In this document: positions 44,408 through 58,076 of the stretch, in pieces
How positions within the stretch are numbered: the first letter of the stretch is position 1
How the letters are laid out: every line of letters begins with the position of its first letter
Assembly: GCF_038446665.1 (NCBI RefSeq)
Contig: NZ_CP151802.1
Span: 2,604,001-2,668,000 of the forward strand
Source: Lysobacter sp. FW306-1B-D06B
GTDB lineage: Bacteria; Pseudomonadota; Gammaproteobacteria; Xanthomonadales; Xanthomonadaceae
Reading direction: 5' to 3'
DNA length: 64,000 bases
Translations under genes and position numbers: made by a program
The notes under the pieces: generated by a model
The model's database searches: none
What the model was told of the DNA's origin: nothing
What the model saw: only the letters and a program-made list of their open reading frames with translations

Positions 44408-44965
44408 TCACGGCCCGATCAGGGCCTGCAGCGGCAGGCGGATGTCGGTCAGCTTCCAGCGCAAGCCGTCGCGCGTCAGCACGAACACCACCGGGTCGCC
44501 GTCGGCGTTGTGCACCGTGGCGGTGAAACGCGAGGGCGATTCAAAGCGATAGCGGGCATCGCGCAGCGGATCGGGAGGCGGGGTGTGCGCGAGGCCGTCG
44601 TTGGGATCGACACCGCCGCCGCTGATGCGATGGAGCAGCCCCCGTCCCTGCAGCACCGCGCCGATGCCGGCGGGCGTGGCGAGCATGTCGACGATGCCAC
44701 CGGCGGCGCGGTTCGCCAGGCCCAGCGCGAACGCGCCCAGCGGGTTGTCCTGCATCCCGGCGCCCGCATTGCGCGCCAGCGTGTCTTCCACCTGCGCGCG
44801 CAGGCTGCTGCGCACGGCGTCGAAATCCACATGCCGCGACAGCGCCGCCGTGTCTTCCTGCGCGACCGCCTCGCGGATCGAATTGATCGTGAGGAAAGGA
44901 CCGGCCGCGATCCAACCCGCCAGGGCCAGCAGCACGACGACGACCAGGGCGATCCACTTCTTCAT
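44408..44965 (-). CDS. DUF2939 family membrane-anchored protein
   Basis: A 185-residue protein with an N-terminal membrane anchor (KKWIALVVVVLLALAGWIAA). A DUF2939 domain follows (AAGPFLTINSIREAVAQED, then HVDFDAVRSSLRAQVED) with a conserved C-terminal strand pair (FVLTRDGLRWKLTDIRLP). It is probably periplasmic and its function is unknown. It lies 102 bases downstream of the MFS gene on the same strand. Confidence 0.82.
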   Translation of the reverse strand: MKKWIALVVVVLLALAGWIAAGPFLTINSIREAVAQEDTAALSRHVDFDAVRSSLRAQVEDTLARNAGAGMQDNPLGAFALGLANRAAGGIVDMLATPAGIGAVLQGRGLLHRISGGGVDPNDGLAHTPPPDPLRDARYRFESPSRFTATVHNADGDPVVFVLTRDGLRWKLTDIRLPLQALIGP

Positions 44966-45067
44966 GCGTGCGTTCTCGACGGGACGAAGCGCGATGGTAC
45001 GGGCGGCGGCGCGCGCGTGGATGAAGCCGCCCTCACCGCGGTGGCTTGCATGGCAGATTTGCTTCGA

Positions 45068-46237
45068 TCAGGCGTCGCCGACCGCGGCCTCGCGCCGCTC
45101 GCGTGCCGGCAGCACATGGGCCGCAAGCGCGACGCAGGCGATGGCCGCACCGGCGAGGAACGCCCAACGCCCCGCGCCCAGTTGCCACATGACCGCCGCC
45201 ACGCCCGCACCGGCCACGCCGCCGATGCCGCCGCTGAAGCCGTACAGCAACCCCTGCGCGGCGGCCATGTCGCGACGCTGTGGGAACAGCTCGGCCATGC
45301 GCCGCATGCAGCCGGCGTGGAAGGCGGCGAAGCTCAGCGCATGGCCGCTCTGTGCAAGCGCCATCCACGCGAACGAGCCGCCGAACAGCGCCACGGTCGT
45401 CCAGCGCGCGATGGTCGCCAGCAGGCAGGCGGTCATCAGCCGGTGCGCGCCGTAGCGCTGCACCAGACGCGGGGCAAGCCAGAACATCGCGATCTCGCAA
45501 CTCACGCCGATCGCCCACAGCACGCCGACCGCGAAGCCGTCGTGGCCGTGGGCCTGCAGGTGCAGGGTGTAGAACACGTAGAACGGCCCGAAGCCCAGCT
45601 GCATCAGCAGCGCCGTCACCAGCAGGTGGCGCACGCCGGGGCGGCGCCACAGTTCGCCGCGCACGGTGGTTTCCGCGGCCGGTTGCGGGACCGGGCGATC
45701 TTCCCGGTGCAGCCAGGCCGCCGCGACCGTGAGCGCCAGCCAGGGCAGGGTGAGCCAGACGAAGGCGTCGTTGCCCAGGCGATCGAGCAGCCAGCCGTAG
45801 GTGCCGGCGACCACGAGGAAGCCGATCGAGCCCCACATGCGGATGCGGCCGTAGTCGTGGTTGCGCGCGCCCAGCGCGGAGAGCGTCATCGCCTCGAACT
45901 GCGGCATCACCGCGTTGAAGAACACGCCGAACCACGCCATCGCCACGAACAGCATCACGCCATGGTCGAAGCCGGCGAACGCCGCGAAGCCCAGCAGCGC
46001 GAGCGCGCAGCCGGCGACCAGCCAATGGCCCGGCGTGGCGCTGCGCGCGCTCATGCGCGCCCAGGTCGGCGGCGCGACGATGCGCCCGCCGTACCACAGC
46101 GCCAGCATCGCGCCGACCACGTAGCCGCCGTGGCCGTTGGCCGCGACCCAGCGGCCGATGTAGGGCGTGTAGGCGCCCAACGCGCCGTAGTAGCCCAGAT
46201 AGAACAGCGCGTAGCGGCGGAAATCGGCGGGGGACAA
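45068..46237 (-). CDS. MFS transporter, LacY/phenylpropionate-permease-like
   Basis: A protein of about 389 residues with twelve membrane helices, in the MFS_1_like group (LacY, HcaT). The start DFRRYALFYLGYYGALGAY, GRIRMWGSIGFLVVAG and LQLGFGPF-type helices fit. The substrate is unknown. The frame stays open to a GTG at 46345, but those first 36 codons run through repeat DNA. TTG 46237 gives a normal N-terminus just before the first helix, without a strong ribosome site, so the start is uncertain. Confidence 0.78.
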   Translation of the reverse strand: MSPADFRRYALFYLGYYGALGAYTPYIGRWVAANGHGGYVVGAMLALWYGGRIVAPPTWARMSARSATPGHWLVAGCALALLGFAAFAGFDHGVMLFVAMAWFGVFFNAVMPQFEAMTLSALGARNHDYGRIRMWGSIGFLVVAGTYGWLLDRLGNDAFVWLTLPWLALTVAAAWLHREDRPVPQPAAETTVRGELWRRPGVRHLLVTALLMQLGFGPFYVFYTLHLQAHGHDGFAVGVLWAIGVSCEIAMFWLAPRLVQRYGAHRLMTACLLATIARWTTVALFGGSFAWMALAQSGHALSFAAFHAGCMRRMAELFPQRRDMAAAQGLLYGFSGGIGGVAGAGVAAVMWQLGAGRWAFLAGAAIACVALAAHVLPARERREAAVGDA

Positions 46238-46290
46238 ACGAGCGGCCTGCGGCGTGGGAACGCGGATTATGAGGGCGCGCGTGAGAGTGC

Positions 46291-46430
46291 GGACGTTGCC
46301 GCAACGTCGGCCCTCACCCTCGCTCGCGGGAGAGGGCTCGTGCACCCTCTCCGGCAGGCGGATGAGGGCAGGGACCTTGCCGCAACGTCGCCCCTAACCC
46401 CACCCCCTCTCTCCCGAACGGGAGCGGGGC
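46291..46430. repeat. Two tandem copies of a CCCTCACCC/GGGAGAGGG hairpin unit
   Basis: Both copies begin with TTGCCGCAACGTCG and continue into C-rich DNA ending in a GGGAGAGGG or GGGAGCGGGG arm (46291-46336 and 46372-46430). With element-free flanks they fill the gap between the MFS and permease genes (46238-46580). No other feature is visible there. Confidence 0.65.
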
Positions 46431-46580
46431 TCCAACTGCGAGCGTTTCGCGGCGCCGGCGCGCCCGAGGCGTGCCGTGCACCATCGGGCGGTTCCCGCGC
46501 AAGCTGCACCGCACATCGCATCCGACCGTGCGATGGCTCAGTATGTGCGCCTTCCCAGCCGCTCCACACGAGGTACTTCC

Positions 46581-48020
46581 ATGCAGTCATGGCTCCGGCG
46601 CAAGGACATCGACAAGGTCACCGTCCATGAGGAAGGGCGGCGGCTGGTGCCCACCCTGGGGTGGCCGCACCTGGTCGCGCTGGGCATCGGCGCCATCGTC
46701 GGCACGGGCATCTACACGCTGATCGGCGTGGGCGCGGACAAGGCGGGCCCGGCCGTGCTGCTGTCCTTCATCGTCGCCGGCATGGTCTGCGCCTGCGCCG
46801 CGCTGGCCTACGCCGAGATGTCGACGATGATGCCGGCGGCCGGCAGCGCCTACACCTACAGCTACACGGTGCTGGGCGAAGCCATCGCCTGGGTCGTCGG
46901 CTGGAGCCTCATCCTGGAGTACTCGCTGGTGGTGAGCACCGTGGCGGTGGGCTGGTCGGGCTACTTTGCCGGCTTCCTGCAATGGGTATCGCAAAACACA
47001 GGCTGGGACGTGACCCTGCCCGCGGCACTGGCCGCCGGGCCGCACGCGGGCGGCGTGATCAACCTGCCGGCCATCGTCATCACCTTCCTCGTCGCCGGCA
47101 TGCTTATCGCCGGTACGCGCGAGAGCGCCACGCTCAACGCATTCCTGGTGGTGTTCAAGCTGATCGCGCTGGGCGTGTTCATCGCCGTGGCGCTGCCGGC
47201 GTTCGACAGCAGCAACCTGCAGCCGTTCATGCCGTATGGCTTCTCCAAGTCCACCGGCGCCGACGGCATGGAGCGCGGTGTGATGGCGGCGGCGGCCATC
47301 ATCTTCTTCGCCTTCTACGGATTCGACGCGATCTCCACCGCCGCCGAGGAAACCAAGAACCCCGGCCGCGACCTGTCCATCGGCATCATCGGCTCGATGA
47401 TCGGCTGCACGATCATCTACGTGCTGGTCGCGCTGGCTGCCGTGGGCGCGATGAGCTTCAGCGTCTTCAGCAAGAGCGCCGAACCGCTGGCGCTGATCAT
47501 GCGCGAGCTCGGCCACGGCACCGCGGCGCTGGTGATCGGTATCGTCGCGGTGATCGCGTTGCCGACCGTGCTGCTGGCGTTCTTCTACGGCCAGAGCCGC
47601 ATCTTCTTCGTGATGTCGCGCGACGGCCTGCTGCCGCGCAGCCTGTCGAAGGTGAACCCGCGCACCGGCACGCCGGTCGCCATCACCGTGTTCACCGCCG
47701 TGCTGGTCGCGGCGCTGGCGGGCGTGGCACGTCTGGACGAGATCGCCGCGCTGGCCAACGCCGGCACGCTGGTGGCCTTCATCGCGGTCGCGGTGTGCCT
47801 GCTCGTGCTGCGCGTGCGCGATCCGAACCGTCCGCGCACGTTCCGCACGCCGATGGCGTGGGTAGTGGGGCCGCTGGCGATCCTGGGCTGCCTGTATCTG
47901 TTCTGGAGCCTGCCGCACAAGACGCAACTGTGGTTCCTGGCGTGGAACGTCGTGGGCGTGGTGGTGTACCTGGCCTACAGCCGCCGCGCGAGCCTGCTGG
48001 CGAAGGGACAGGAAGCCTGA
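46581..48020 (+). CDS. APC-family amino acid permease (YfnA/CAT type)
   Basis: A 479-residue permease with about twelve membrane helices of the cationic-amino-acid-transporter branch. It begins WLRRKDIDKVTVHEEGRRLV, then the first helix motif GIGAIVGTGIYTLIG, and has FAFYGFDAISTAAEETKNPG in helix 6 and QSRIFFVMSRDGLLP later. It imports amino acids with protons; specificity is unknown. GAGG precedes ATG 46581, and a strong terminator follows. Confidence 0.9.
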   Translation: MQSWLRRKDIDKVTVHEEGRRLVPTLGWPHLVALGIGAIVGTGIYTLIGVGADKAGPAVLLSFIVAGMVCACAALAYAEMSTMMPAAGSAYTYSYTVLGEAIAWVVGWSLILEYSLVVSTVAVGWSGYFAGFLQWVSQNTGWDVTLPAALAAGPHAGGVINLPAIVITFLVAGMLIAGTRESATLNAFLVVFKLIALGVFIAVALPAFDSSNLQPFMPYGFSKSTGADGMERGVMAAAAIIFFAFYGFDAISTAAEETKNPGRDLSIGIIGSMIGCTIIYVLVALAAVGAMSFSVFSKSAEPLALIMRELGHGTAALVIGIVAVIALPTVLLAFFYGQSRIFFVMSRDGLLPRSLSKVNPRTGTPVAITVFTAVLVAALAGVARLDEIAALANAGTLVAFIAVAVCLLVLRVRDPNRPRTFRTPMAWVVGPLAILGCLYLFWSLPHKTQLWFLAWNVVGVVVYLAYSRRASLLAKGQEA

Positions 48021-48042
48021 TCTTTCGTCCACGCTTGAATTG

Positions 48043-48074
48043 CGAAAGGCGCCGGGTGGCGCCTTTCGTTTTTT
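48043..48074 (+). terminator. Rho-independent terminator of amino acid permease
   Basis: An 11-base-pair stem (CGAAAGGCGCC/GGCGCCTTTCG) with a GGGT loop is followed by six T residues. It lies 22 bases after the permease stop. Confidence 0.92.
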
Positions 48075-48135
48075 GGGCTATGCACTTTCGCCCTTCCAGC
48101 GTTTGAATCGCCCGTCCAGCCATCACGCTTTCAGT

Positions 48136-48163
48136 CGTCATTCCCGCGAAGGCGGGAATGACG
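48136..48163. repeat. Single REP-like palindrome
   Basis: CGTCATTCCCGCGAAGGCGG and onward is a complete self-complementary copy of the REP-like unit, between the permease terminator and the convergent sirtuin gene stop. Confidence 0.8.
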
Positions 48164-48188
48164 GTATTGGTACCGGCGCGCCGCTGCC

Positions 48189-49040
48189 TCAACCGCCCAG
48201 CGCCGCAGCAAGCGCCGCGCCGGCCTCGTCCTCGACCTTCAACGCAGCCAGCTCATCCGCCCGCGTGCGCCCGCGATTGAGGATCGCCAGCGGGATTCCC
48301 GCTTCCGCCGCCATCCGCGCGAAGCGGAAGCCCGAATACACCATCAGCGACGAACCCACGACCAGCATCGCGTCGGAAGCCTTCAAGGCATCGCCGGCCT
48401 GCACGGCGCGTTCGCGCGGCACGTTTTCACCAAAGAACACGACGTCCGGTTTCAGCATGCCGCCGCAGGTTTCGCAGGCCGGCACGTGGAAGCGGGTGAA
48501 GTCCAGGCCGTCCAGGTCCGCGTCGCCGTCGGGCGCCGTGGTGGCTTCCAGCCCGGCCCAGTCGGGGTTCGCATCGGCCAACCGCGTTTGCAGCTCGGCG
48601 CGCGCGGAATGCGAGCGGCACGACAGGCAGACCACGCCGTCCAGCCGGCCGTGCAGGTCGATCACGCCTTGGCTACCGGCGCGCTGGTGCAGGCCGTCGA
48701 CGTTCTGGGTGAGCAGCGCGGAGATGCCGCCGCGCGCACCCCAATCGGCCAAGGCGTGGTGCACCGCGTTCGGTTGCGCTTCGTCGATGCGCGGCCAGCC
48801 GATGAAGCTGCGCGCCCAGTAACGCGCGTTCACGCGCGCATCGCCGGTGAAGGCCTGGTAGGTGACGGGCGGCGTGCGCTTCCACTGGCCGTCGGCATCG
48901 CGGTAATCGGGAATGCCGGAACGGGTGCTGCAACCGGCGCCGGTGAGCACGAACACGCGTCGGAACGGCGCCAGCCAGGCGCGCAGGCGCTCGGCGGCCG
49001 GGGACGGGGCAGGGGCAGGGGAGTTGGCGAGGGCGGACAT
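48189..49040 (-). CDS. NAD-dependent protein deacylase (sirtuin)
   Basis: A 283-residue Sir2 protein. The NAD motif GAGCSTRSGIPDYR, TQNVDGLHQRAG, the catalytic histidine in DLHG and two zinc pairs (CLSC and CETC) are present, as is VGSSLMVYSGFRF. GAGCST rather than GAGIS and the long zinc region suggest the class II (SIRT4-like) branch. It removes acyl groups from lysines. It is divergent from lhr. Confidence 0.9.
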   Translation of the reverse strand: MSALANSPAPAPSPAAERLRAWLAPFRRVFVLTGAGCSTRSGIPDYRDADGQWKRTPPVTYQAFTGDARVNARYWARSFIGWPRIDEAQPNAVHHALADWGARGGISALLTQNVDGLHQRAGSQGVIDLHGRLDGVVCLSCRSHSARAELQTRLADANPDWAGLEATTAPDGDADLDGLDFTRFHVPACETCGGMLKPDVVFFGENVPRERAVQAGDALKASDAMLVVGSSLMVYSGFRFARMAAEAGIPLAILNRGRTRADELAALKVEDEAGAALAAALGG

Positions 49041-49234
49041 GACCCCATCTTAGGTATGCACCGAATGCCGCGTCGCAAGGGGCTGCGGCAAGATGAACGA
49101 AGGCGGCCCCGGCGCCTGCGGAAGAGGGACAAGACCCCCGTTTTGCGTTCCCCAATGAACAGTCGCGATAAACGGGCGCGACGTGCCCCATCCTCGTCTC
49201 ACGGAATGAGACACCGCCCCATCACCATCCACCG

Positions 49235-53758
<4,524 letters not shown>

Positions 53759-53818
53759 GCTGGCGCGCAGGTTCCGGGCCGACAGCTGGGGAGCAGTCCC
53801 TCGTTCTGGCAACAGCCC

Positions 53819-53969
53819 GTCATTCCGGCGAAGGCCGGGACCCAGGCCATCTCGTCATCCGCCCCAATGCCGTCATCCCCGCGAAGGCGGGGATCCATGC
53901 ATGCGAGCCTGCACGGCCTTCGAAGGACGTGACGCGCCCGACCGTTGGATTCCCGCCTTCGCGAGAATG
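53819..53969. repeat. Three REP-like palindromes
   Basis: Plus-oriented units lie at 53819-53848 and 53872-53899, with a reverse, partly degenerate one at 53946-53969. They occupy most of the 382-base gap between lhr and the glycerophosphodiesterase gene; the rest shows nothing recognisable. Confidence 0.8.
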
Positions 53970-54140
53970 TCCGCTGTGCTTGGCGGGCGGGAAGTAGCGA
54001 CGTCGTCACGCACTTTGCCGCGCCGATGCAAGACCATTCGCCTGACGCACCACCGTCAACGTCACGCAATCTTGAACGACGAGCATGACGCGGCCGGTTG
54101 CACGGGGGAGCCGGCGTCCCCTGAACGCAAGGAGCGCACC

Positions 54141-55457
54141 ATGCATACGTTGTTGTCCGGGCGCCTGGCCCGTGTCGCCGCCGTCACCGTCACCTTGTTT
54201 GCCTGCTGCATCGCCACGCCCACCGCTTTCGCCGATGATGCGGCGATGACCCATGACCGCCACCGTCCGTCGGACCCACCCGGCCGCCAGGGCTTGATCG
54301 TCATCGCCCACCGCGGCGCCAGCGGCTACCGGCCCGAACACACGCTGGAGGCCTATCGCCTGGCGATCCGCCAGGGTGCGGATTTCATCGAGCCCGATCT
54401 GGTCGCCACGAAGGACGGCGTGCTGGTGGCGCGTCACGAGAACGAAATCTCCGGCACCACCGACGTCGCCTCGCATCCGCAGTTCGCCAATCGCCGCGCG
54501 ACCAAGACCATCGACGGCGTGACGATGACGGGCTGGTTCACCGAGGACTTCACGCTCGCCGAGCTGAAGACGCTGCGTGCGAAGGAGCGGATCCCGGCGA
54601 TACGCCCGGGCAACACGCGCTTCGACGGGCTGTATGCGATTCCCACACTGGCCGAAGTCATCGCATTGGTGAAGCGCGAAAGCCGCAACGGACGTCGCAT
54701 CGGCATCTATCCGGAAACCAAGCATCCAACGTACTTCGCGCGTGAAGGTCGGCGTCTGGACGGCACGCCGATCCACACCTCGCTCGGCGCGAAGCTGGTG
54801 GAGACGCTGGTCGCCGAAGGCTTCACCGACCCGCGTCGCATCTACGTGCAGAGCTTCGAGTTCGAGAACCTGATCGAGCTGAAGACGAAACTGATGCCGG
54901 CGGCGGGCATCGACCTGCCGCTGGTGCAGCTCTACGACGACTTCGTCAGTGCAACGCCCTACGACGTGGCTTACAACGTGGCCCACGGCGCCGATCTCGC
55001 GGCGCTCTACGGCGGCCTCGCGCAGCAGGTGCCGGGCGGATTGAATGCCGCCACGCGTTACGGTGCGTTCGCGAACGAAGCCGTGCTCGCATGGATGAAG
55101 GCGAACTACGCCAGCGGCGTCGGCCCGTGGAAGGGCAGTCTGTTGCCGCGCACGACGTTGGCCGCGCCGGTGGACGCCGACGGCGACGGCAAGGCGCAGC
55201 TTGCGGGGCAGGGCACGGGGATCGTCCATCCGATGCTGGGCTGGGCGTTGAAGGCAGGGCTGCAGGTGCATCCGTATACCTTGCGCGCGGAGGAAACCTA
55301 CCTCGCGCAGACGCCGGGTGGCGTGCCGCAGTCGGTCGTTGCCGAAGCGTTGCAGTTGTATGGGCTCGGCGCGCAGGGGTTCTTCATCGATCAGCCGGAT
55401 CAGGGCGTGCTGGCGCGGGAGATTTTTCTTGAGGTGAATGGGGTTCGGGGAAGGTGA
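54141..55457 (+). CDS. glpQ: Periplasmic glycerophosphodiester phosphodiesterase
   Basis: A 438-residue exported GDPD. The signal peptide is cleaved after TAFA (about residue 31). The catalytic H57/R58 in AHRGASGYRPEHT, metal ligands E84 and D86 in IEPDLV, and H99 in VARHE are all present. It hydrolyses glycerophosphodiesters to glycerol 3-phosphate and an alcohol. AAGGAG precedes ATG 54141. Confidence 0.92.
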   Translation: MHTLLSGRLARVAAVTVTLFACCIATPTAFADDAAMTHDRHRPSDPPGRQGLIVIAHRGASGYRPEHTLEAYRLAIRQGADFIEPDLVATKDGVLVARHENEISGTTDVASHPQFANRRATKTIDGVTMTGWFTEDFTLAELKTLRAKERIPAIRPGNTRFDGLYAIPTLAEVIALVKRESRNGRRIGIYPETKHPTYFAREGRRLDGTPIHTSLGAKLVETLVAEGFTDPRRIYVQSFEFENLIELKTKLMPAAGIDLPLVQLYDDFVSATPYDVAYNVAHGADLAALYGGLAQQVPGGLNAATRYGAFANEAVLAWMKANYASGVGPWKGSLLPRTTLAAPVDADGDGKAQLAGQGTGIVHPMLGWALKAGLQVHPYTLRAEETYLAQTPGGVPQSVVAEALQLYGLGAQGFFIDQPDQGVLAREIFLEVNGVRGR

Positions 55458-55502
55458 GCAACGCCCCACCGTGACCCGGAGCGGGACGACGCCAGCCTGT
55501 CA

Positions 55503-55611
55503 CCGTTCGTCCTGAGCATAGCGAAGCGAAGTCGAAGGATGGACGGGCTGGGCGCTGCGGCCCGCTCACCCTTCGACTTCGCGGCTGCGCCGCTACGCTC
55601 AGGGCGAACGG
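55503..55611. repeat. Imperfect inverted repeat, TTCGTCCTGAGC family
   Basis: Left CCGTTCGTCCTGAGCATAGC with GAAGTCGAAGGATGGACGGG pairs loosely with CCCTTCGACTTC and CTACGCTCAGGGCGAACGG on the right. It is the same family as the perfect 45-base repeat at 39837-39966. Confidence 0.8.
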
Positions 55612-55660
55612 CGGCAGGTGGCAGTGCCAGGTGGCAATGGCGGGTCGATGCGACAGCCAT

Positions 55661-55690
55661 AAAAAAACCGCCCGGTTTCCCGGGCGGCCT
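55661..55690 (-). terminator. Rho-independent terminator of M3 peptidase gene
   Basis: On the minus strand the stem CCGCCCGG/CCGGGCGG (55668-55675 and 55680-55687) is followed by seven U residues encoded by the A-run at 55661-55667. It lies 30 bases after the peptidase stop. Confidence 0.88.
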
Positions 55691-55716
55691 TTCGTTTCAC
55701 GCGAGCTTCGAAGCGC

Positions 55717-57918
55717 TTACTTCTTCGAAGCCGCCTTGCCCGTCGGCTGCGCAGCGGCCGGAGCGGCGGTCAGGCCGCGCTTCTCCAGCAGCGGCTCGAT
55801 CTTCGGATCGTGGCCGGCGAAGTTGCGGAACAGCTGCAGCGCATCCGTGCTGCCGCCCTGCGAGAGCAGCGACTGGCGGAAGTGGTCGCCGTTCTTGCGG
55901 GTCAGGCCGCCGTTCTCCTTGAACCACTGCACGGAGTTCGCGTCGAGCACTTCCGACCAGATGTAGGCGTAGTAGCCGGCCGCGTAGCCGCCCATGATGT
56001 GGCTGAAGTACGGCGTCTTGTAACGCGGCGGCACCGCGTAGAAGTCCACGCCGTCCTTCTTCAGCGCGGTGGCTTCGAAGCCCATCACGCCGTTGGCGGC
56101 CGGCAGCTGGCCTTCGGTGGCCTGGTGCCAGTTCTGGTCGAGCATCGCCGCGCCGAGGTACTCGGTCGTCGCGAAGCCCTGGTTGAATTTCGAGCTGGCC
56201 AGCACCTTGTCGAGCAGTTCCTTCGGCATCGGCGCGCCGGTCTGGTAGTGCTTGGCGTAGTTGGCCAGGATCGACGGCCAGTCGGCCCACATCTCGTTGA
56301 CCTGCGAGGGGTACTCGACGAAGTCGCGCGGGACGCTGGTGCCGCTGAAGTAGGGGTACTCGACGTTCGAGAACATGCCGTGCAGCGCATGGCCGAACTC
56401 GTGGAACGCGGTGGTCACTTCATCCCAGGTCAGCAGCGTCGGCTTGCCGTCGCTGGGCTTGGGAACGTTGAGGTGGTTGGCCACGACCGGCTTGAAGCCC
56501 ATCAGTCCCGACTGGTCGACGTAGGAGTTCATCCACGCACCGCCGCGCTTGGACGCACGCGCATACGGGTCGAAGATGAAGATCGCCAGCTGCGAACCGT
56601 CCTCGTTGAACACGTCGTACACCCAGGTGTCCGGGTGGTACTTCGGAAGGTCGGTGCGCTCCTTGAACTTCAGGCCGTACAGCTGGCCGGCGGCGAAGAA
56701 CACGCCGTTCTCCAGCACGTTCTTCATCTCGAAGTACGGCTTGAGCTGCGATTCGTCGAAGCTGTACTTCTGCTGGCGAACCTTCTCGGTGTAGAACGAC
56801 CAGTCCCACGGCTCCAGCTTGAACGTCGGCTGGCCCTTGGCCTTCTGTTCGGCGTCGATCATCGCCTGCAGGTCGGCGGCTTCGCGCTTGGCGTTGGCCA
56901 CGGCCGGCGGGGCGAGCTGGCCGAGCATCGCGTTGACGGCCTGCGGCGTCTTGGCGGTTTCGTCTTCCAGCACGTAGGCGGCGTAGTTCGGGTAGCCCAT
57001 CATCTTCGCGCGCTCGGCGCGCAGTTTGGTGACCTGGGCGACGATGCCGGTGTTGTCGAACTCGTTGCCGCGCGCGCCACGGGCGACCGACGCCTTGTGG
57101 ATGCGCTCGCGCAGGGCGCGGTTGGTCAGCGAGGACTCCGGCGGCTGGCCGGTGGTGTTGAGCAGGGCGATGACGTACTTGCCCTCGAGCTTGCGCGCCT
57201 TGGCCGCTTCGGCGGCAGCGGCGATCTGCTCGTCGGACAGGCCGTCGAGTTCTTCCTTCGTGTCCACCACGACGGCGGAGGCATTCACTTCGGCCAGCAC
57301 GTTCTGGCTGAACTTGGTGCCCAGCGCGGCCAGCTGCGAGTTGATCTGCTTGAGCTTGGTCTTGTCGGCGTCGGACAGGTTGGCGCCGGCGCGGACGAAG
57401 TCGGTGTAGTAGCGCTCGATCAGGCGCACGCCCTGCGCGTCCAGGCCCAGCGAGTCGCGCGTGTCGTACAGCGCCTTCACGCGGGCGAACAGCTTGCCGT
57501 TGAGGTTGATCGCGTCGCGGTGCGCGGAGAACTTCGGCGCGTAGTCGCCCTGCAGCTTCTCGCGCGCGGGATTGGTGTCGGTGCCGACCAGGTTGTAGAA
57601 CACCGCCGTCGCGCGGCTCAGCGTGCGGCCGGACTTCTCCATCGCGATGATGGTGTTGTCGAAGGTCGGCTTGGCGGTGTTGTTGGCGATCGCGTCGATC
57701 TCCTTCAACTGCTCGGCCATGCCGGCGTCGAAGGCGGGGGCGAAATCGGTGTCCTTGATCTTGTCGAACTGCGGGTAGTGCAGGGACAGCGGGCTATCGG
57801 CGAAGAACGGGTTCGCGGCTTGCGCACTCACGGCGGTGTCTGCCTTGGGGGTTTTGGCATAGGTGGGGGCGGTTGCGGCCAAAGCCACGGCCAACGCCAG
57901 GGCGAGAGGGTGCTTCAT
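55717..57918 (-). CDS. dcp: Periplasmic M3 peptidase, Dcp type
   Basis: A 733-residue zinc metallopeptidase with a signal peptide (residues 1-21, ending PTYA). The M3 motif HEFGH is at 506-510 with FHEFGHALHGMF, and the third ligand region lies in FVEYPSQVNEMW. It is related to peptidyl-dipeptidase Dcp and oligopeptidase A; the signal peptide marks it as exported. The C-terminus is a Pro/Ala/Lys tail. Confidence 0.92.
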   Translation of the reverse strand: MKHPLALALAVALAATAPTYAKTPKADTAVSAQAANPFFADSPLSLHYPQFDKIKDTDFAPAFDAGMAEQLKEIDAIANNTAKPTFDNTIIAMEKSGRTLSRATAVFYNLVGTDTNPAREKLQGDYAPKFSAHRDAINLNGKLFARVKALYDTRDSLGLDAQGVRLIERYYTDFVRAGANLSDADKTKLKQINSQLAALGTKFSQNVLAEVNASAVVVDTKEELDGLSDEQIAAAAEAAKARKLEGKYVIALLNTTGQPPESSLTNRALRERIHKASVARGARGNEFDNTGIVAQVTKLRAERAKMMGYPNYAAYVLEDETAKTPQAVNAMLGQLAPPAVANAKREAADLQAMIDAEQKAKGQPTFKLEPWDWSFYTEKVRQQKYSFDESQLKPYFEMKNVLENGVFFAAGQLYGLKFKERTDLPKYHPDTWVYDVFNEDGSQLAIFIFDPYARASKRGGAWMNSYVDQSGLMGFKPVVANHLNVPKPSDGKPTLLTWDEVTTAFHEFGHALHGMFSNVEYPYFSGTSVPRDFVEYPSQVNEMWADWPSILANYAKHYQTGAPMPKELLDKVLASSKFNQGFATTEYLGAAMLDQNWHQATEGQLPAANGVMGFEATALKKDGVDFYAVPPRYKTPYFSHIMGGYAAGYYAYIWSEVLDANSVQWFKENGGLTRKNGDHFRQSLLSQGGSTDALQLFRNFAGHDPKIEPLLEKRGLTAAPAAAQPTGKAASKK

Positions 57919-58076
57919 GGGTACGGAAACCTCGTCAAAGGGAGCCCGAAGCCTACCCGAAGGGCCTCGGGCGGACCCATGACGAAAGGCATGGGGAGAT
58001 GAACGGCCTGTACGGGCACAGGCTGGCTACACTCCGGGAACACCGGACCGCCGGTCCGGGCCACACCGGGACACAG

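Noticed and set aside
46238..46345. N-terminal 36 codons of the MFS frame (GTG 46345)
   Set aside because: They lie over the repeat unit at 46291-46336 and precede a normal transporter start. Kept only as an alternative.
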